DNA of 39,874 bases from Clostridia bacterium (GTDB lineage: Bacteria; Bacillota; Clostridia; Oscillospirales; CAG-272). The notes under the pieces are model-generated. The model was not told the DNA's origin. It searched no databases and saw only the letters and a list, made by a program, of their open reading frames with translations. The stretch is from contig JAFTKM010000023.1 in the NCBI GenBank assembly GCA_017453245.1, positions 1-39,874 on the forward strand, given 5' to 3'. How positions within the stretch are numbered: position 1 is the first letter of the stretch; every line of letters starts with the position of its first letter. Positions 15,175 to 23,144 of the stretch are shown here, piece after piece. Made by a program: the position numbers and the translations under genes.

Positions 15175-16296
15175 TCAAAGAATTTCAACAAGGATGGAGT
15201 TGCTGAGATAAAAACCGCGCTCTGTGAGGGCAATTCTGTCCTCGGTAAGAGTTAAGAGGCCTTCTCGCTCGAGTCTTTCAAGAATCTGCTCCTTACCCAC
15301 TGTAAAGGATACGCCAAAGCGAGCCTCGTAGTCGGATAGAGAAAATCCATCCTTCAGCCTGAGCCTTAACATAGCGTACTCATAAGCGAGGTCCTGAGAG
15401 GACTCCCTATCGCCGTGATTGTTGAGTCCTCGGGAAGATAGATACTCATCTACGTTATCCGAGTTTGAATATCTCACACCGTCGAAGAATGAATGAGCCG
15501 CCGCGCCGACGCCGATATATTCACCGAGATTCCAATAAAGCGAGTTATGTCTTGACCTGTAACCCCGCCTTGCGTAATTGGATATCTCATAGTGCTCAAA
15601 GCCTGATTCGGCAAGCATCTGACTTGCGATACCGTACATATCGCACTCCTCATCAAGCGTAGGAATCGGTAAGGTATCACGCTCGGCATAGAAGGGTGTG
15701 TCCTCCTCAACCATAAGCCCGTAGGCAGATATATGCTGGGGAGAAAGAGCTATGACGGCTCTGAGTGTTTCAGCGAAGCTTTCCTTGGTCTGATAAGGTA
15801 TTCCGTACATCAAGTCAACGCTGATATTCTCAAATCCCGCTTCACGAAGCATTTTGTAAGACGAAAGGAAATCCTCGTAGTTATGTATTCTGCCGAGCTT
15901 TTTCAACTCATTTTCGTGAATTGATTGAAGTCCTAGGCTAACTCTATTAAATCCGAGCTTGTAAAACGCATTCACCTTTTCTCTTGTGAGAGTTCCGGGA
16001 TTTGCCTCGAAGGTGATCTCCGCAGATGGGGAAATCTTAAAGGCTTCTTCTATCGACTCGACTATTTTCTCCATCTGACGGGGAGAAAGGAGCGAGGGCG
16101 TGCCACCACCGAAATAGACGGTATCAAGCGGTCTTTGTGCCTTCCCCGAATACTCGAGGAACTCTCGGCATAAGCGGTCGACGTAATCGTCGGGAACGCC
16201 TCCTGCGCCTTTCGGTAACGAGCAGAAATCGCAGTAATTGCACTTCCTTACGCAGTACGGGATATGGACGTAAAGTCCAAGGCTATCAGTTGCCAT
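15175..16296 (-). CDS. hemW: Radical SAM protein HemW (heme chaperone, HemN-like)
   Basis: A 373-residue radical SAM protein. The Fe-S motif is C15-x3-C19-x2-C22, with an extra Cys at 25 ([12 protein letters not shown]), and F-G-G-G-T-P-S follows near 62. HemW proteins were long annotated as oxygen-independent coproporphyrinogen oxidases. They lack the substrate-binding N-terminal extension of HemN and are thought to insert heme into respiratory enzymes. Length fits HemW. It overlaps the end of lepA by 11 bp and is the last gene of the pgcA-lepA-hemW run. The lepA-hemW pair is conserved in Firmicutes. Confidence 0.92.
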   Translation of the reverse strand: MATDSLGLYVHIPYCVRKCNYCDFCSLPKGAGGVPDDYVDRLCREFLEYSGKAQRPLDTVYFGGGTPSLLSPRQMEKIVESIEEAFKISPSAEITFEANPGTLTREKVNAFYKLGFNRVSLGLQSIHENELKKLGRIHNYEDFLSSYKMLREAGFENISVDLMYGIPYQTKESFAETLRAVIALSPQHISAYGLMVEEDTPFYAERDTLPIPTLDEECDMYGIASQMLAESGFEHYEISNYARRGYRSRHNSLYWNLGEYIGVGAAAHSFFDGVRYSNSDNVDEYLSSRGLNNHGDRESSQDLAYEYAMLRLRLKDGFSLSDYEARFGVSFTVGKEQILERLEREGLLTLTEDRIALTERGFYLSNSILVEIL

Positions 16297-18100
16297 CGTC
16301 GAGCCTCAAAACAGCCATAAATGCCTCGGGCGTAACCTCTACGCTACCGAGCTTACGCATCTTCTTTTTACCCTCTTTCTGCTTTTCAAGCAGCTTCTTC
16401 TTTCTGGTGATATCACCGCCGTAGCACTTTGCAAGAACATCCTTGCGCATAGCCTTAACGGTCTCTCTGGCGATAATCTTGGAGCCGATTGCCGCCTGAA
16501 TGGGAATCTCAAAGAGCTGACGCGGAATATTTTCCTTAAGCTTCTCTGCTATCTTTCTCGCTCTGCCGTAGGCTCTGTCCTCAAATACGATGAAGGAAAG
16601 AGCGTCGACTACCTCGCCGTTAAGCATAAAATCGAGCTTAACAAGCTTGGATGCCTCGTAGCCGTGGAGCTCATAGTCAAGAGACGCATATCCCTTGGAG
16701 CGGCTCTTAAGAGCGTCGAAGAAATCATATATAATCTCGTTGAGAGGAAGCTGATAATGAAGCTCTACTCTCTCGGTGTCGAGATATTTCATATCCACAA
16801 ACACGCCTCGTCTGTCCTGGCAAAGGTCCATAATGCCGCCGACGAACTCCGTAGGAGTTATTACCGTAGCCTTCATAATAGGCTCGTAGGAGGTATCGAT
16901 CTCGTCGGGTGTCGGGAACATAGAGGGGTTATCGACCATTACGGTCTCACCATTCTTAAGCTTTACCTTATAGATAACCGAGGGGGCGGTGGTGATGAGG
17001 TCGAGATTGAACTCTCTCTCAAGTCTTTCCTCAATGATCTCCATATGGAGAAGGCCGAGGAATCCGCATCTGAAGCCGAAGCCGAGCGCAACCGATGTCT
17101 CGGGCTCGAAAACGAGCGAAGCGTCGTTGAGCTGAAGCTTCTCAAGAGCGTCACGAAGGTCTCCGTATCTTGCACCGTCCGCGGGATAAATACCCGAATA
17201 AACCATAGGATGCACGTCACGGAAGCCGGGGAGAGGCTCTGCTGCTCCTCCAACCGCGGTCGTAACCGTGTCACCGACACGGGTGTCGCCAACCGTCTTG
17301 ATGGATGCAGTAATATATCCAACCTCACCTGCACTCAAGGACTCACACTTTGCAAGTCCGAAGGGCTCCATTGTGCCGACCTCAACTACGTCGAACTCGG
17401 TGCCTCTCGCCATAAGACGAATTCTGTCACCGGCGCGAATAGTACCGTCAAAGAGACGGATATAAACCACTACTCCGAGATAGGAGTCGTAGTGGGAGTC
17501 AAATATAAGCGCCTTAAGAGGAGCCTCGGGGTCGCCGACGGGTGCTGGGATATCGGTAACTATCTTCTCAAGGACGTCCTCGATATTGATGCCGTTCTTT
17601 GCGGAAACGGCGGGACAGCCCTCTGCGGGAATACCGATAATGTCCTCTATCTCACGTCTTGCGCCCTCAATATCGGCGGACGCAAGGTCTATTTTGTTAA
17701 TTACGGGAAGAATCTCAAGATTATTGTCAACCGCAAGATAAGCGTTGGCAAGAGTCTGCGCCTCAACGCCCTGAGTCGCGTCAACAACGAGGAGTGCTCC
17801 CTCACACGCCTGAAGCGAGCGGGAAACCTCGTAGCCAAAGTCAACGTGGCCGGGGGTGTCGATAAGGTTATATACGTAATCCTCGCCGTCGGAGGCTCTG
17901 TAATTAAGCTTTACAGCTCTTGCCTTGATGGTAATTCCGCGCTCGCGCTCAAGGTCCATATTATCGAGGATCTGAGACTCCATATCGCGGGAGGCGACGG
18001 TCTTGGTCTTCTCGAGAATACGGTCGGCGAGCGTAGACTTACCGTGGTCGATATGAGCAATAATTGAGAAATTTCTTATATGCTTTTGCTTTTCTGTCAC
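16286..18100 (-). CDS. lepA: Elongation factor 4 (LepA)
   Basis: A 604-residue translational GTPase. G1 is A-H-I-D-H-G-K-S-T (15-23), the DTPGH motif D-T-P-G-H-V-D-F follows near 80, and N-K-I-D lies near 135. Domains II and III and the EF4-specific C-terminal domain are at the expected positions. EF4 acts on the ribosome during initiation or elongation under stress. The start codon is GTG, with AGGA about 8 bp upstream. Its stop overlaps hemW and its start lies 21 bp after pgcA, so all three are co-transcribed. Confidence 0.96.
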   Translation of the reverse strand: MTEKQKHIRNFSIIAHIDHGKSTLADRILEKTKTVASRDMESQILDNMDLERERGITIKARAVKLNYRASDGEDYVYNLIDTPGHVDFGYEVSRSLQACEGALLVVDATQGVEAQTLANAYLAVDNNLEILPVINKIDLASADIEGARREIEDIIGIPAEGCPAVSAKNGINIEDVLEKIVTDIPAPVGDPEAPLKALIFDSHYDSYLGVVVYIRLFDGTIRAGDRIRLMARGTEFDVVEVGTMEPFGLAKCESLSAGEVGYITASIKTVGDTRVGDTVTTAVGGAAEPLPGFRDVHPMVYSGIYPADGARYGDLRDALEKLQLNDASLVFEPETSVALGFGFRCGFLGLLHMEIIEERLEREFNLDLITTAPSVIYKVKLKNGETVMVDNPSMFPTPDEIDTSYEPIMKATVITPTEFVGGIMDLCQDRRGVFVDMKYLDTERVELHYQLPLNEIIYDFFDALKSRSKGYASLDYELHGYEASKLVKLDFMLNGEVVDALSFIVFEDRAYGRARKIAEKLKENIPRQLFEIPIQAAIGSKIIARETVKAMRKDVLAKCYGGDITRKKKLLEKQKEGKKKMRKLGSVEVTPEAFMAVLRLDDGN

Positions 18101-18121
18101 TTTTGTCGTCCTATGGAGGTA

Positions 18122-19852
18122 TTAAACCTCTGTCATCTTTCTGGAATCTGTTGCGTAAAGCTCGGTCTTCTTGTTGAGCGAGTCCTTATCGCTGTCGTGA
18201 GCGAGAATGTAGATCTTGATCTTAGGCTCGGTGCCGGAGGGACGGACTATGATCTTATCCTCGTTCTCAAGTGTGTAATAAAGAACGTCGGAGGCGGGCT
18301 GACCTGTGCTTACTTCCTCGCCGGTAGCAACGGTGAGAACAGTTCCCTTCTTGTAGTCGCCAACCTTAGCAACCTTAGCACCGCCGATAGATACGGGAGC
18401 GTTATCACGGAGAGACTGCATAATGCGTCTTCTCTTCTCGATGCCGTCAAGACCTTCCATATAAATATCGATAACTCTCTCACCGTAAACGCCGTACTTC
18501 TCATAAAGAGCCTCAAGCGCGTCGGAAAGAGTCATATTCTGCTTCTTGTAGTAAGCGGTCATCTCAAGGATCATCATAGAGCCCTCGACCGCGTCCTTGT
18601 CTCTTGCATAGGTTCCAAGGAGGTAGCCGTAGCTCTCCTCGAAGCCGAGAACGAAGCCGTCTGCCTTGCCAACCTTCTCATAATTCTTGATGGTCTCGCC
18701 GATAAACTTGAAGCCGGTGAGAACGTCGTGAAGCTTGATTCCGTTACTCTCGGCTATTTTATATGCCATATCTGTAGAAACGATGCTCTTTACGCAGTAT
18801 GCGTACTCGGGAAGCTTGCCGAGGAGCTTTCTCTGAGAGATAGCATAGTCAAGAAGGAGCGCGCCCATCTGGTTACCCGAGATGGTAACGAACTCTCCGG
18901 ACTTGGTTCTGGTCATAACACCTACTCTGTCGGAGTCGGGGTCGGTAGCGATAACGATGTCTGAGCCCACTCTGTTAGCAATCTCGATACCGTCTGTGAA
19001 AACGTCGGGATACTCGGGATTGGGCTTCTTTACGGTCGGGAAATTACCGTCGGGAGTCATCTGGCTGTCAACTGTGTAAAGGTGCTTGAGACCTATTCTC
19101 TTGAATACCTCGGGAACAAGCTTATAGCCTGCGCCGTGAAGAGGTGTGTACACTACCTTGAGAGTATCTGCAACCTCGCCGACAAGGTCGGGGTTGATAG
19201 CGGTAGCAACTACCTCGTCAAGATACTTCTCGTCGAATTTCTCGTCGAGGATGGTGATAAGACCGCTCTTTACAGCCTCGTCAAAGTCTGCGATACCGTC
19301 GGTATCAAGCGGATCAAACTTATTTCTCTCATTTGCGACTACGCTTGCGTGCTCGGGAGCGAGCTGAGCGCCATCCTCCCAATATGCCTTGTAGCCGTTA
19401 TATTCCTTGGGATTGTGGGATGCGGTGATGTTGATACCTGCAAGAGCGCCGGTCTCTCTTACCGCATAGGAAAGCTCGGGGGTGGGACGAAGTCCGTTAA
19501 AGATATAGGACTTGATGCCTGCACCCGCAAGAACACACGCGCTCACGCGAGCAAACTCCTCGGAGTGATTACGGGAGTCGTATGCGATAGCAACGCCGCG
19601 GGACTCACCGCCCTCAGCCTTAATAAGAGCCGCGATACCGCGAGTTGTGTGAGCAACGGTGAAGCGGTTCATACAACCGATACCCATATACATAGTGGAA
19701 CGAAGACCTGCCGTACCGAAGTCCATGGGCGCGCCGAAGCGAAGCTCCTTGGTCTCCTCGTCATTTTGAATAGAGAGAAGCTCTGCTCTCTCCTCGGGAC
19801 TAAGCTTGTCGGATGCTAACCATTTGTCAAATTCGATCTGATAATTTTTCAT
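18122..19852 (-). CDS. pgcA: Phosphoglucomutase/phosphomannomutase (PgcA type)
   Basis: A 576-residue alpha-D-phosphohexomutase that interconverts glucose 1-phosphate and glucose 6-phosphate and supplies UDP-glucose precursors. The active-site Ser145 is in T-A-S-H-N-P (143-148). The metal loop D-P-D-S-D-R is at 304-309. The sugar-binding G-F-E-E-S-Y-G and the phosphate-binding R-P-S-G-T-E-P-K-I-K near the C-terminus are both present. Length matches Firmicute PgcA. It follows a GGAGG site and lies between a TSCPD gene and lepA. Confidence 0.93.
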   Translation of the reverse strand: MKNYQIEFDKWLASDKLSPEERAELLSIQNDEETKELRFGAPMDFGTAGLRSTMYMGIGCMNRFTVAHTTRGIAALIKAEGGESRGVAIAYDSRNHSEEFARVSACVLAGAGIKSYIFNGLRPTPELSYAVRETGALAGINITASHNPKEYNGYKAYWEDGAQLAPEHASVVANERNKFDPLDTDGIADFDEAVKSGLITILDEKFDEKYLDEVVATAINPDLVGEVADTLKVVYTPLHGAGYKLVPEVFKRIGLKHLYTVDSQMTPDGNFPTVKKPNPEYPDVFTDGIEIANRVGSDIVIATDPDSDRVGVMTRTKSGEFVTISGNQMGALLLDYAISQRKLLGKLPEYAYCVKSIVSTDMAYKIAESNGIKLHDVLTGFKFIGETIKNYEKVGKADGFVLGFEESYGYLLGTYARDKDAVEGSMMILEMTAYYKKQNMTLSDALEALYEKYGVYGERVIDIYMEGLDGIEKRRRIMQSLRDNAPVSIGGAKVAKVGDYKKGTVLTVATGEEVSTGQPASDVLYYTLENEDKIIVRPSGTEPKIKIYILAHDSDKDSLNKKTELYATDSRKMTEV

Positions 19853-19888
19853 CGCGAAGTTCCTCCGTTTATGTATTAATTATGATAA

Positions 19889-20143
19889 TTATGCCTTGGT
19901 GAGCTCCTCAAGCGCGAGAGCGAGCTGATCGGGGCAAGAGGTGGACTTCATACCGCACTTGATACCCTTGATTTTTGCTACAGCATCCTCTGCCTTCATT
20001 CCGATAACGAGGGATGCAACGCCCTGAGTGTTGCCCGAGCAACCGCCAACGAATGCGCAATCGGTGATAATGCCGTCCTCAACGTCAACTACTACTGCTC
20101 TTGCGCAGGTGCCCTTTGTCTTGTATTCAATATGCTTTTTCAT
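19889..20143 (-). CDS. TSCPD-domain protein (TIGR03905-like)
   Basis: An 84-residue protein whose C-terminal T-S-C-P-D motif and internal V-G-G-C-S-G-N identify the small stand-alone TSCPD family common in anaerobic Firmicutes. The same domain occurs at the C-terminus of adenosylcobalamin-dependent ribonucleotide reductases, where its cysteines may bind metal. The function of the stand-alone form is unknown. An AGAAAGG site precedes the ATG. It lies 17 bp after the gene at 20161-21117 and 36 bp before pgcA. Confidence 0.88.
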   Translation of the reverse strand: MKKHIEYKTKGTCARAVVVDVEDGIITDCAFVGGCSGNTQGVASLVIGMKAEDAVAKIKGIKCGMKSTSCPDQLALALEELTKA

Positions 20144-20160
20144 TTTTCTGTATTCCTTTC

Positions 20161-21117
20161 TTATTCTAAGTTTTTGTATATACCAACGGGTACGAAATCC
20201 CGTAAAAATAACGTGAAGTAGGTTAAAAGAGGCGCAAAGCTGCTACCGCCGTCCTTTATTACGACGGAGAAATAGGTCTCCTCCTCACCTTCGGTGTCAA
20301 AGGTGACGGTGTTCACACGGTAGACGCTCATACCGAAATAGTCAACCGCGCCGAATACCTCGGCAAGCGCGGAATCGCCTCCTACGCCTATTCTTATCTC
20401 GAGGTAGAGGTCATCGTCCTTCCTTCTCTCGGGGACCGTGAAGCTCCTCGACACAAGCGCGTACTTCATATCCGCATTTCCGTCCGGTCCGAATACGGGG
20501 ATAACCGAGTTGATCTTAAAATCATTTCTGAAGATTATCTCCGACACGGTGGGGAGTCTTGCCCCGCCCTTTTCCTCAAGAGGAAGAAGGCAGTAGGTAA
20601 CGTCACCGCCGGAAACCGCTTGCGCGCATTCCTTGAAGCTTGCGGAATATTTCACCTTAGGATCTGAAAAATCCTGTGAAAATACGTCGTAAGCCTCGTC
20701 CGAGAAGCTATTGCGGACGTAGGTGAAGGTCTCGGCGCCCTGTGAGCTCGGTAAAAAGTCACGCTCGGTCAGGGTCCGTCCAAAATCGGCAAGTCCCTCG
20801 GCGTAAAGCTCGGTGAAAATCGCCTTGTCAGTCCGTGATAAAGCACCAAGGCTCTTTGCCACCTTCAGGCGATACTCGGGAGTCGTATCATCGGACAGAG
20901 GGTAATCACCAAACGATAACCCCTCTGAGAGGACAGAAAGCATCTCGTAGCTCTCAAGACCTTCGTCAAGAAGCTCAAGTGATGCCTTGACCATAGGAAA
21001 TGCGACGTCGTAAAGCTCAAGCGTGCGCTGCTCGCTTATAATGCTCTCTTCACGCGAGAGTCTCTCGAGATTTGATAAAACCGTCTCGCTGACGGGAAAA
21101 ATCATATCCTCGGACAT
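20161..21117 (-). CDS. Prephenate-dehydratase/ACT-like protein, degenerate (tentative)
   Basis: A 318-residue cytosolic protein I cannot name firmly. Residues 1-115 look helical. Residues 130-225 follow the layout of a prephenate dehydratase domain: F-S-D-E-A-Y-D-V-F near 138, S-F-K-E-C-A-Q-A-V-S-G-G-D-V-T-Y-C-L-L-P-L-E at about 160-181, then V-I-P-V-F-G. Residues 238-315 look like an ACT domain. The catalytic T-R-F expected before the second strand reads M-K-Y (217-219), so dehydratase activity is doubtful. It may be a diverged ligand-binding relative. It has a good ribosome binding site (AAGGAGG) and its own promoter, and heads the operon TSCPD-pgcA-lepA-hemW. Confidence 0.5.
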   Translation of the reverse strand: MSEDMIFPVSETVLSNLERLSREESIISEQRTLELYDVAFPMVKASLELLDEGLESYEMLSVLSEGLSFGDYPLSDDTTPEYRLKVAKSLGALSRTDKAIFTELYAEGLADFGRTLTERDFLPSSQGAETFTYVRNSFSDEAYDVFSQDFSDPKVKYSASFKECAQAVSGGDVTYCLLPLEEKGGARLPTVSEIIFRNDFKINSVIPVFGPDGNADMKYALVSRSFTVPERRKDDDLYLEIRIGVGGDSALAEVFGAVDYFGMSVYRVNTVTFDTEGEEETYFSVVIKDGGSSFAPLLTYFTLFLRDFVPVGIYKNLE

Positions 21118-21150
21118 AGCACCTCCTTGTAAACACAGTTATACGGATAT

Positions 21151-21179
21151 ATTGTAGCATAAAATTCAGAAAAATACAA
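21151..21179 (-). promoter_or_regulatory. Promoter of the prephenate-dehydratase-like to hemW operon
   Basis: Minus-strand TTGTAT (21174-21179) and TACAAT (21151-21156), 17-bp spacer, about 30 bp before the first start codon. No terminator was seen before hemW, so it probably drives the five-gene run down to 15175. Confidence 0.7.
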
Positions 21180-21274
21180 TATATATTTAAAATTTATATG
21201 CCCGCAACGCGTAATTTTTGCGCGCAAAATAGAAAAGATATGGCAAAGGCACTCAAATATTGACAATAAACATC

Positions 21275-21312
21275 GAAAAAAGAAAAAATCCAACTCTCAC
21301 GAGTTGGATTTT
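21275..21312 (-). terminator. Terminator of tRNA-Leu
   Basis: On the minus strand AAATCCAACTC and GAGTTGGATTT form a perfect stem around a GTGA loop, followed by TTTCTTTTTT. It begins immediately after the encoded CCA. Confidence 0.92.
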
Positions 21313-21399
21313 TGGTGCCGGTAGTCGGGGTCGAACCGACACGGTATTGCTACCTTCGGATTTTGAGTCCGACGCGTCTGCCAATTCCACCATACCGGC
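21313..21399 (-). tRNA. tRNA-Leu (anticodon CAA)
   Basis: An 87-nt class II tRNA: acceptor GCCGGTA / TACCGGC, D-arm TGGCAGACGC, anticodon stem TCGGA/TCCGA around CTCAAAA (anticodon CAA, reads UUG), a long variable arm, T loop GTTCGACCC, discriminator A and encoded CCA. Single-gene transcript with its own promoter and terminator. Confidence 0.95.
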
Positions 21400-21429
21400 A
21401 TGGTGCGCTGACCTTAGTCAACGCTATGT

Positions 21430-21458
21430 ATTATAGCATACATTTCATGAAAAATCAA
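21430..21458 (-). promoter_or_regulatory. SigmaA promoter of tRNA-Leu
   Basis: Minus-strand TTGATT (21453-21458) and TATAAT (21430-21435), 17-bp spacer, about 30 bp before the mature tRNA 5' end. Confidence 0.88.
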
Positions 21459-21498
21459 TACGTTTTTCAAAAAAACTGCCTCTATAACGCTTATTAAT

Positions 21499-21969
21499 TT
21501 ATCGTGTACTTTGCTCCGCTCTTCTGAAGGCGCGGTTCAGATAACGCTCGATGGTTCCCTGCTTCTCAAACTCGCCCCGGAACATAAAAATGCTGAACAC
21601 GAGGAGTATAAGCGGCACAGGGTTAAATGCGCCGAGGGAGATGCAGCGATAAACGTAGAATACGAGGAGCAGTGCTAAAAGCGTATGGTATATCGGCGCG
21701 GTAAGGATTATACCGCTAAGGCGGGTCTTGCCGTCCTTTTCGGTGAGCTTACCTACAAAGTAGGTACCCTCTAAGAATCCGTTGTCCTTTGTAGGTCCGC
21801 CGACCATCTCACACTTGATCTTTATCCGCTCGCCCTTCTCCCTTACGTGGATGAGAGGCTTGCCCTTATTTTCATCAAACTTCACCCTATCGTTGACAAG
21901 CTCGGAGTTCTTTATGATATCAAGGAGCTCGTCTCGGGAGGCGGAGCTCTCAAGCTTAATACGCTTCAT
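21499..21969 (-). CDS. Small membrane protein of unknown function
   Basis: A 156-residue protein not recognised. The N-terminal 90 residues are soluble, with beta-rich stretches and several glycines (M-V-G-G-P-T near 56, F-L-E-G-T-Y-F-V-G-K near 65). Two hydrophobic segments at about 93-110 and 115-131 are separated by a short loop, and a basic C-terminal tail follows (Y-L-N-R-A-F-R-R). The pattern suggests a two-pass membrane anchor with cytosolic ends. Its start lies two bases after the stop of the upstream serine hydrolase, so expression is coupled. It is the last gene of the long yqfC operon. Confidence 0.7.
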   Translation of the reverse strand: MKRIKLESSASRDELLDIIKNSELVNDRVKFDENKGKPLIHVREKGERIKIKCEMVGGPTKDNGFLEGTYFVGKLTEKDGKTRLSGIILTAPIYHTLLALLLVFYVYRCISLGAFNPVPLILLVFSIFMFRGEFEKQGTIERYLNRAFRRAEQSTR

Positions 21970-21971
21970 AA

Positions 21972-23126
21972 TTACTCACCGAGGCAGGAATAAACGACGT
22001 TGCGGAGTCTGGGGAGTATAACGGGATGAAGTCCGCCCATATGCTCTGCGTAGAAGAAGGCGATCTTATTCTTGGGATCGCAGGAGAAGTAGGATCCGCG
22101 AGCGCCGTCCCAACCAAACTCGCCGACGGGAGAGAGGTTGCCGCCCATAGCGGGGTCAAGGTTAGTTCTCACGCCATATCCGTAACCGTAGCCGACAGCC
22201 TGAAGGATAGTTCCCTTCTTGAAGTCGGAGATGATCTCCTCGGGAAGATGATTTGCGCTCATAAGCTCGACACCAGCCTTGGAAAGTATGCGATTGCCGT
22301 TCTTACCAACTCCGTAGTGAGTAAGAGCATCTGCAAGGAGTATCTGATCCTTTACGCTGGAGATAAGTCCCGCGCCGCCGCTCTGGTACTCTGTACCAAA
22401 GACGAAGGGGTTATAGGTTTTAGGTAACTCCTCGCGCTCGCCTGTAAGAGCGTTGAACTGATACTGAGTAGCGAGCCTTGCAAGTCTCTCTTCGGTAAGA
22501 TCAAACGAGGTCTCATCCATACCGAGAGGCTCAAAGATATTTTCCTTGAAGTAATCGCCGAGCGGCATACCGCTGACAAGCTCAACAAGTCCGCCGATAA
22601 CGTCGAGGCAAAGACTGTACTGATACTTGGTGCCAGGCTCAAAGTCGAAGGGATCCTCCGCAAGAGCCTTAACTATCTCAAGAGTGGGCGCTTTTCCGCC
22701 GGTTCTCTCTATTGTACGAAGAATACCGGGGCGCTGAAGATTGTAGTCAAGACCGCCTGTCATTGTAAGAAGATGCTCGATCTTGAGCACGTTTTTCGCG
22801 GGCTTTATCTCCACCTTGCCGTCGGGACGTACGTGTCTTACCTTAATGTCCGCAAACTCGGGAAAATATGCGTAGACGGGGTCCGTAGCAAGTATCTCAC
22901 CGCGTTCGATGAGCTGAGTTGCCGCAACGCAGGTCGCAACCTTAGTGCAGGAATACATATAGTAGAGCGCGTCGGGGCGTACGGGTGTACCCTCGGTTAT
23001 ATTGTCGTAGCCGCTCTGATAACGGAAGATCTCATTATGATCCTTGTATATGACTATATCCGTGCCGGGGACACCGAGCATCGGGATATAATTATCCATA
23101 AAATCCTTTAAAGGCTGAAAATTCAT
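21972..23126 (-). CDS. Beta-lactamase-fold serine hydrolase (class C / esterase type)
   Basis: A 384-residue protein of the beta-lactamase/transpeptidase-like superfamily. The nucleophile motif S-C-T-K is at 59-62 (S-x-x-K). The second motif, normally Y-x-N, reads Y170-S171-L172. A W-D-G-A-R-G-S segment near the C-terminus stands where H-x-G or K-T-G occurs. There is no signal peptide, so a cytosolic esterase or peptidase is more likely than a beta-lactamase. It sits between mutS2 and a small membrane protein in a co-directional run. Substrate unknown. Confidence 0.82.
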   Translation of the reverse strand: MNFQPLKDFMDNYIPMLGVPGTDIVIYKDHNEIFRYQSGYDNITEGTPVRPDALYYMYSCTKVATCVAATQLIERGEILATDPVYAYFPEFADIKVRHVRPDGKVEIKPAKNVLKIEHLLTMTGGLDYNLQRPGILRTIERTGGKAPTLEIVKALAEDPFDFEPGTKYQYSLCLDVIGGLVELVSGMPLGDYFKENIFEPLGMDETSFDLTEERLARLATQYQFNALTGEREELPKTYNPFVFGTEYQSGGAGLISSVKDQILLADALTHYGVGKNGNRILSKAGVELMSANHLPEEIISDFKKGTILQAVGYGYGYGVRTNLDPAMGGNLSPVGEFGWDGARGSYFSCDPKNKIAFFYAEHMGGLHPVILPRLRNVVYSCLGE

Positions 23127-23144
23127 ATTTTTTCTCCAATCCTT

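Noticed and set aside
16664-18067. A 467-codon open frame antisense to lepA
   Set aside because: Shadow of lepA. The translation is rich in Cys, Leu and Val without any motif.
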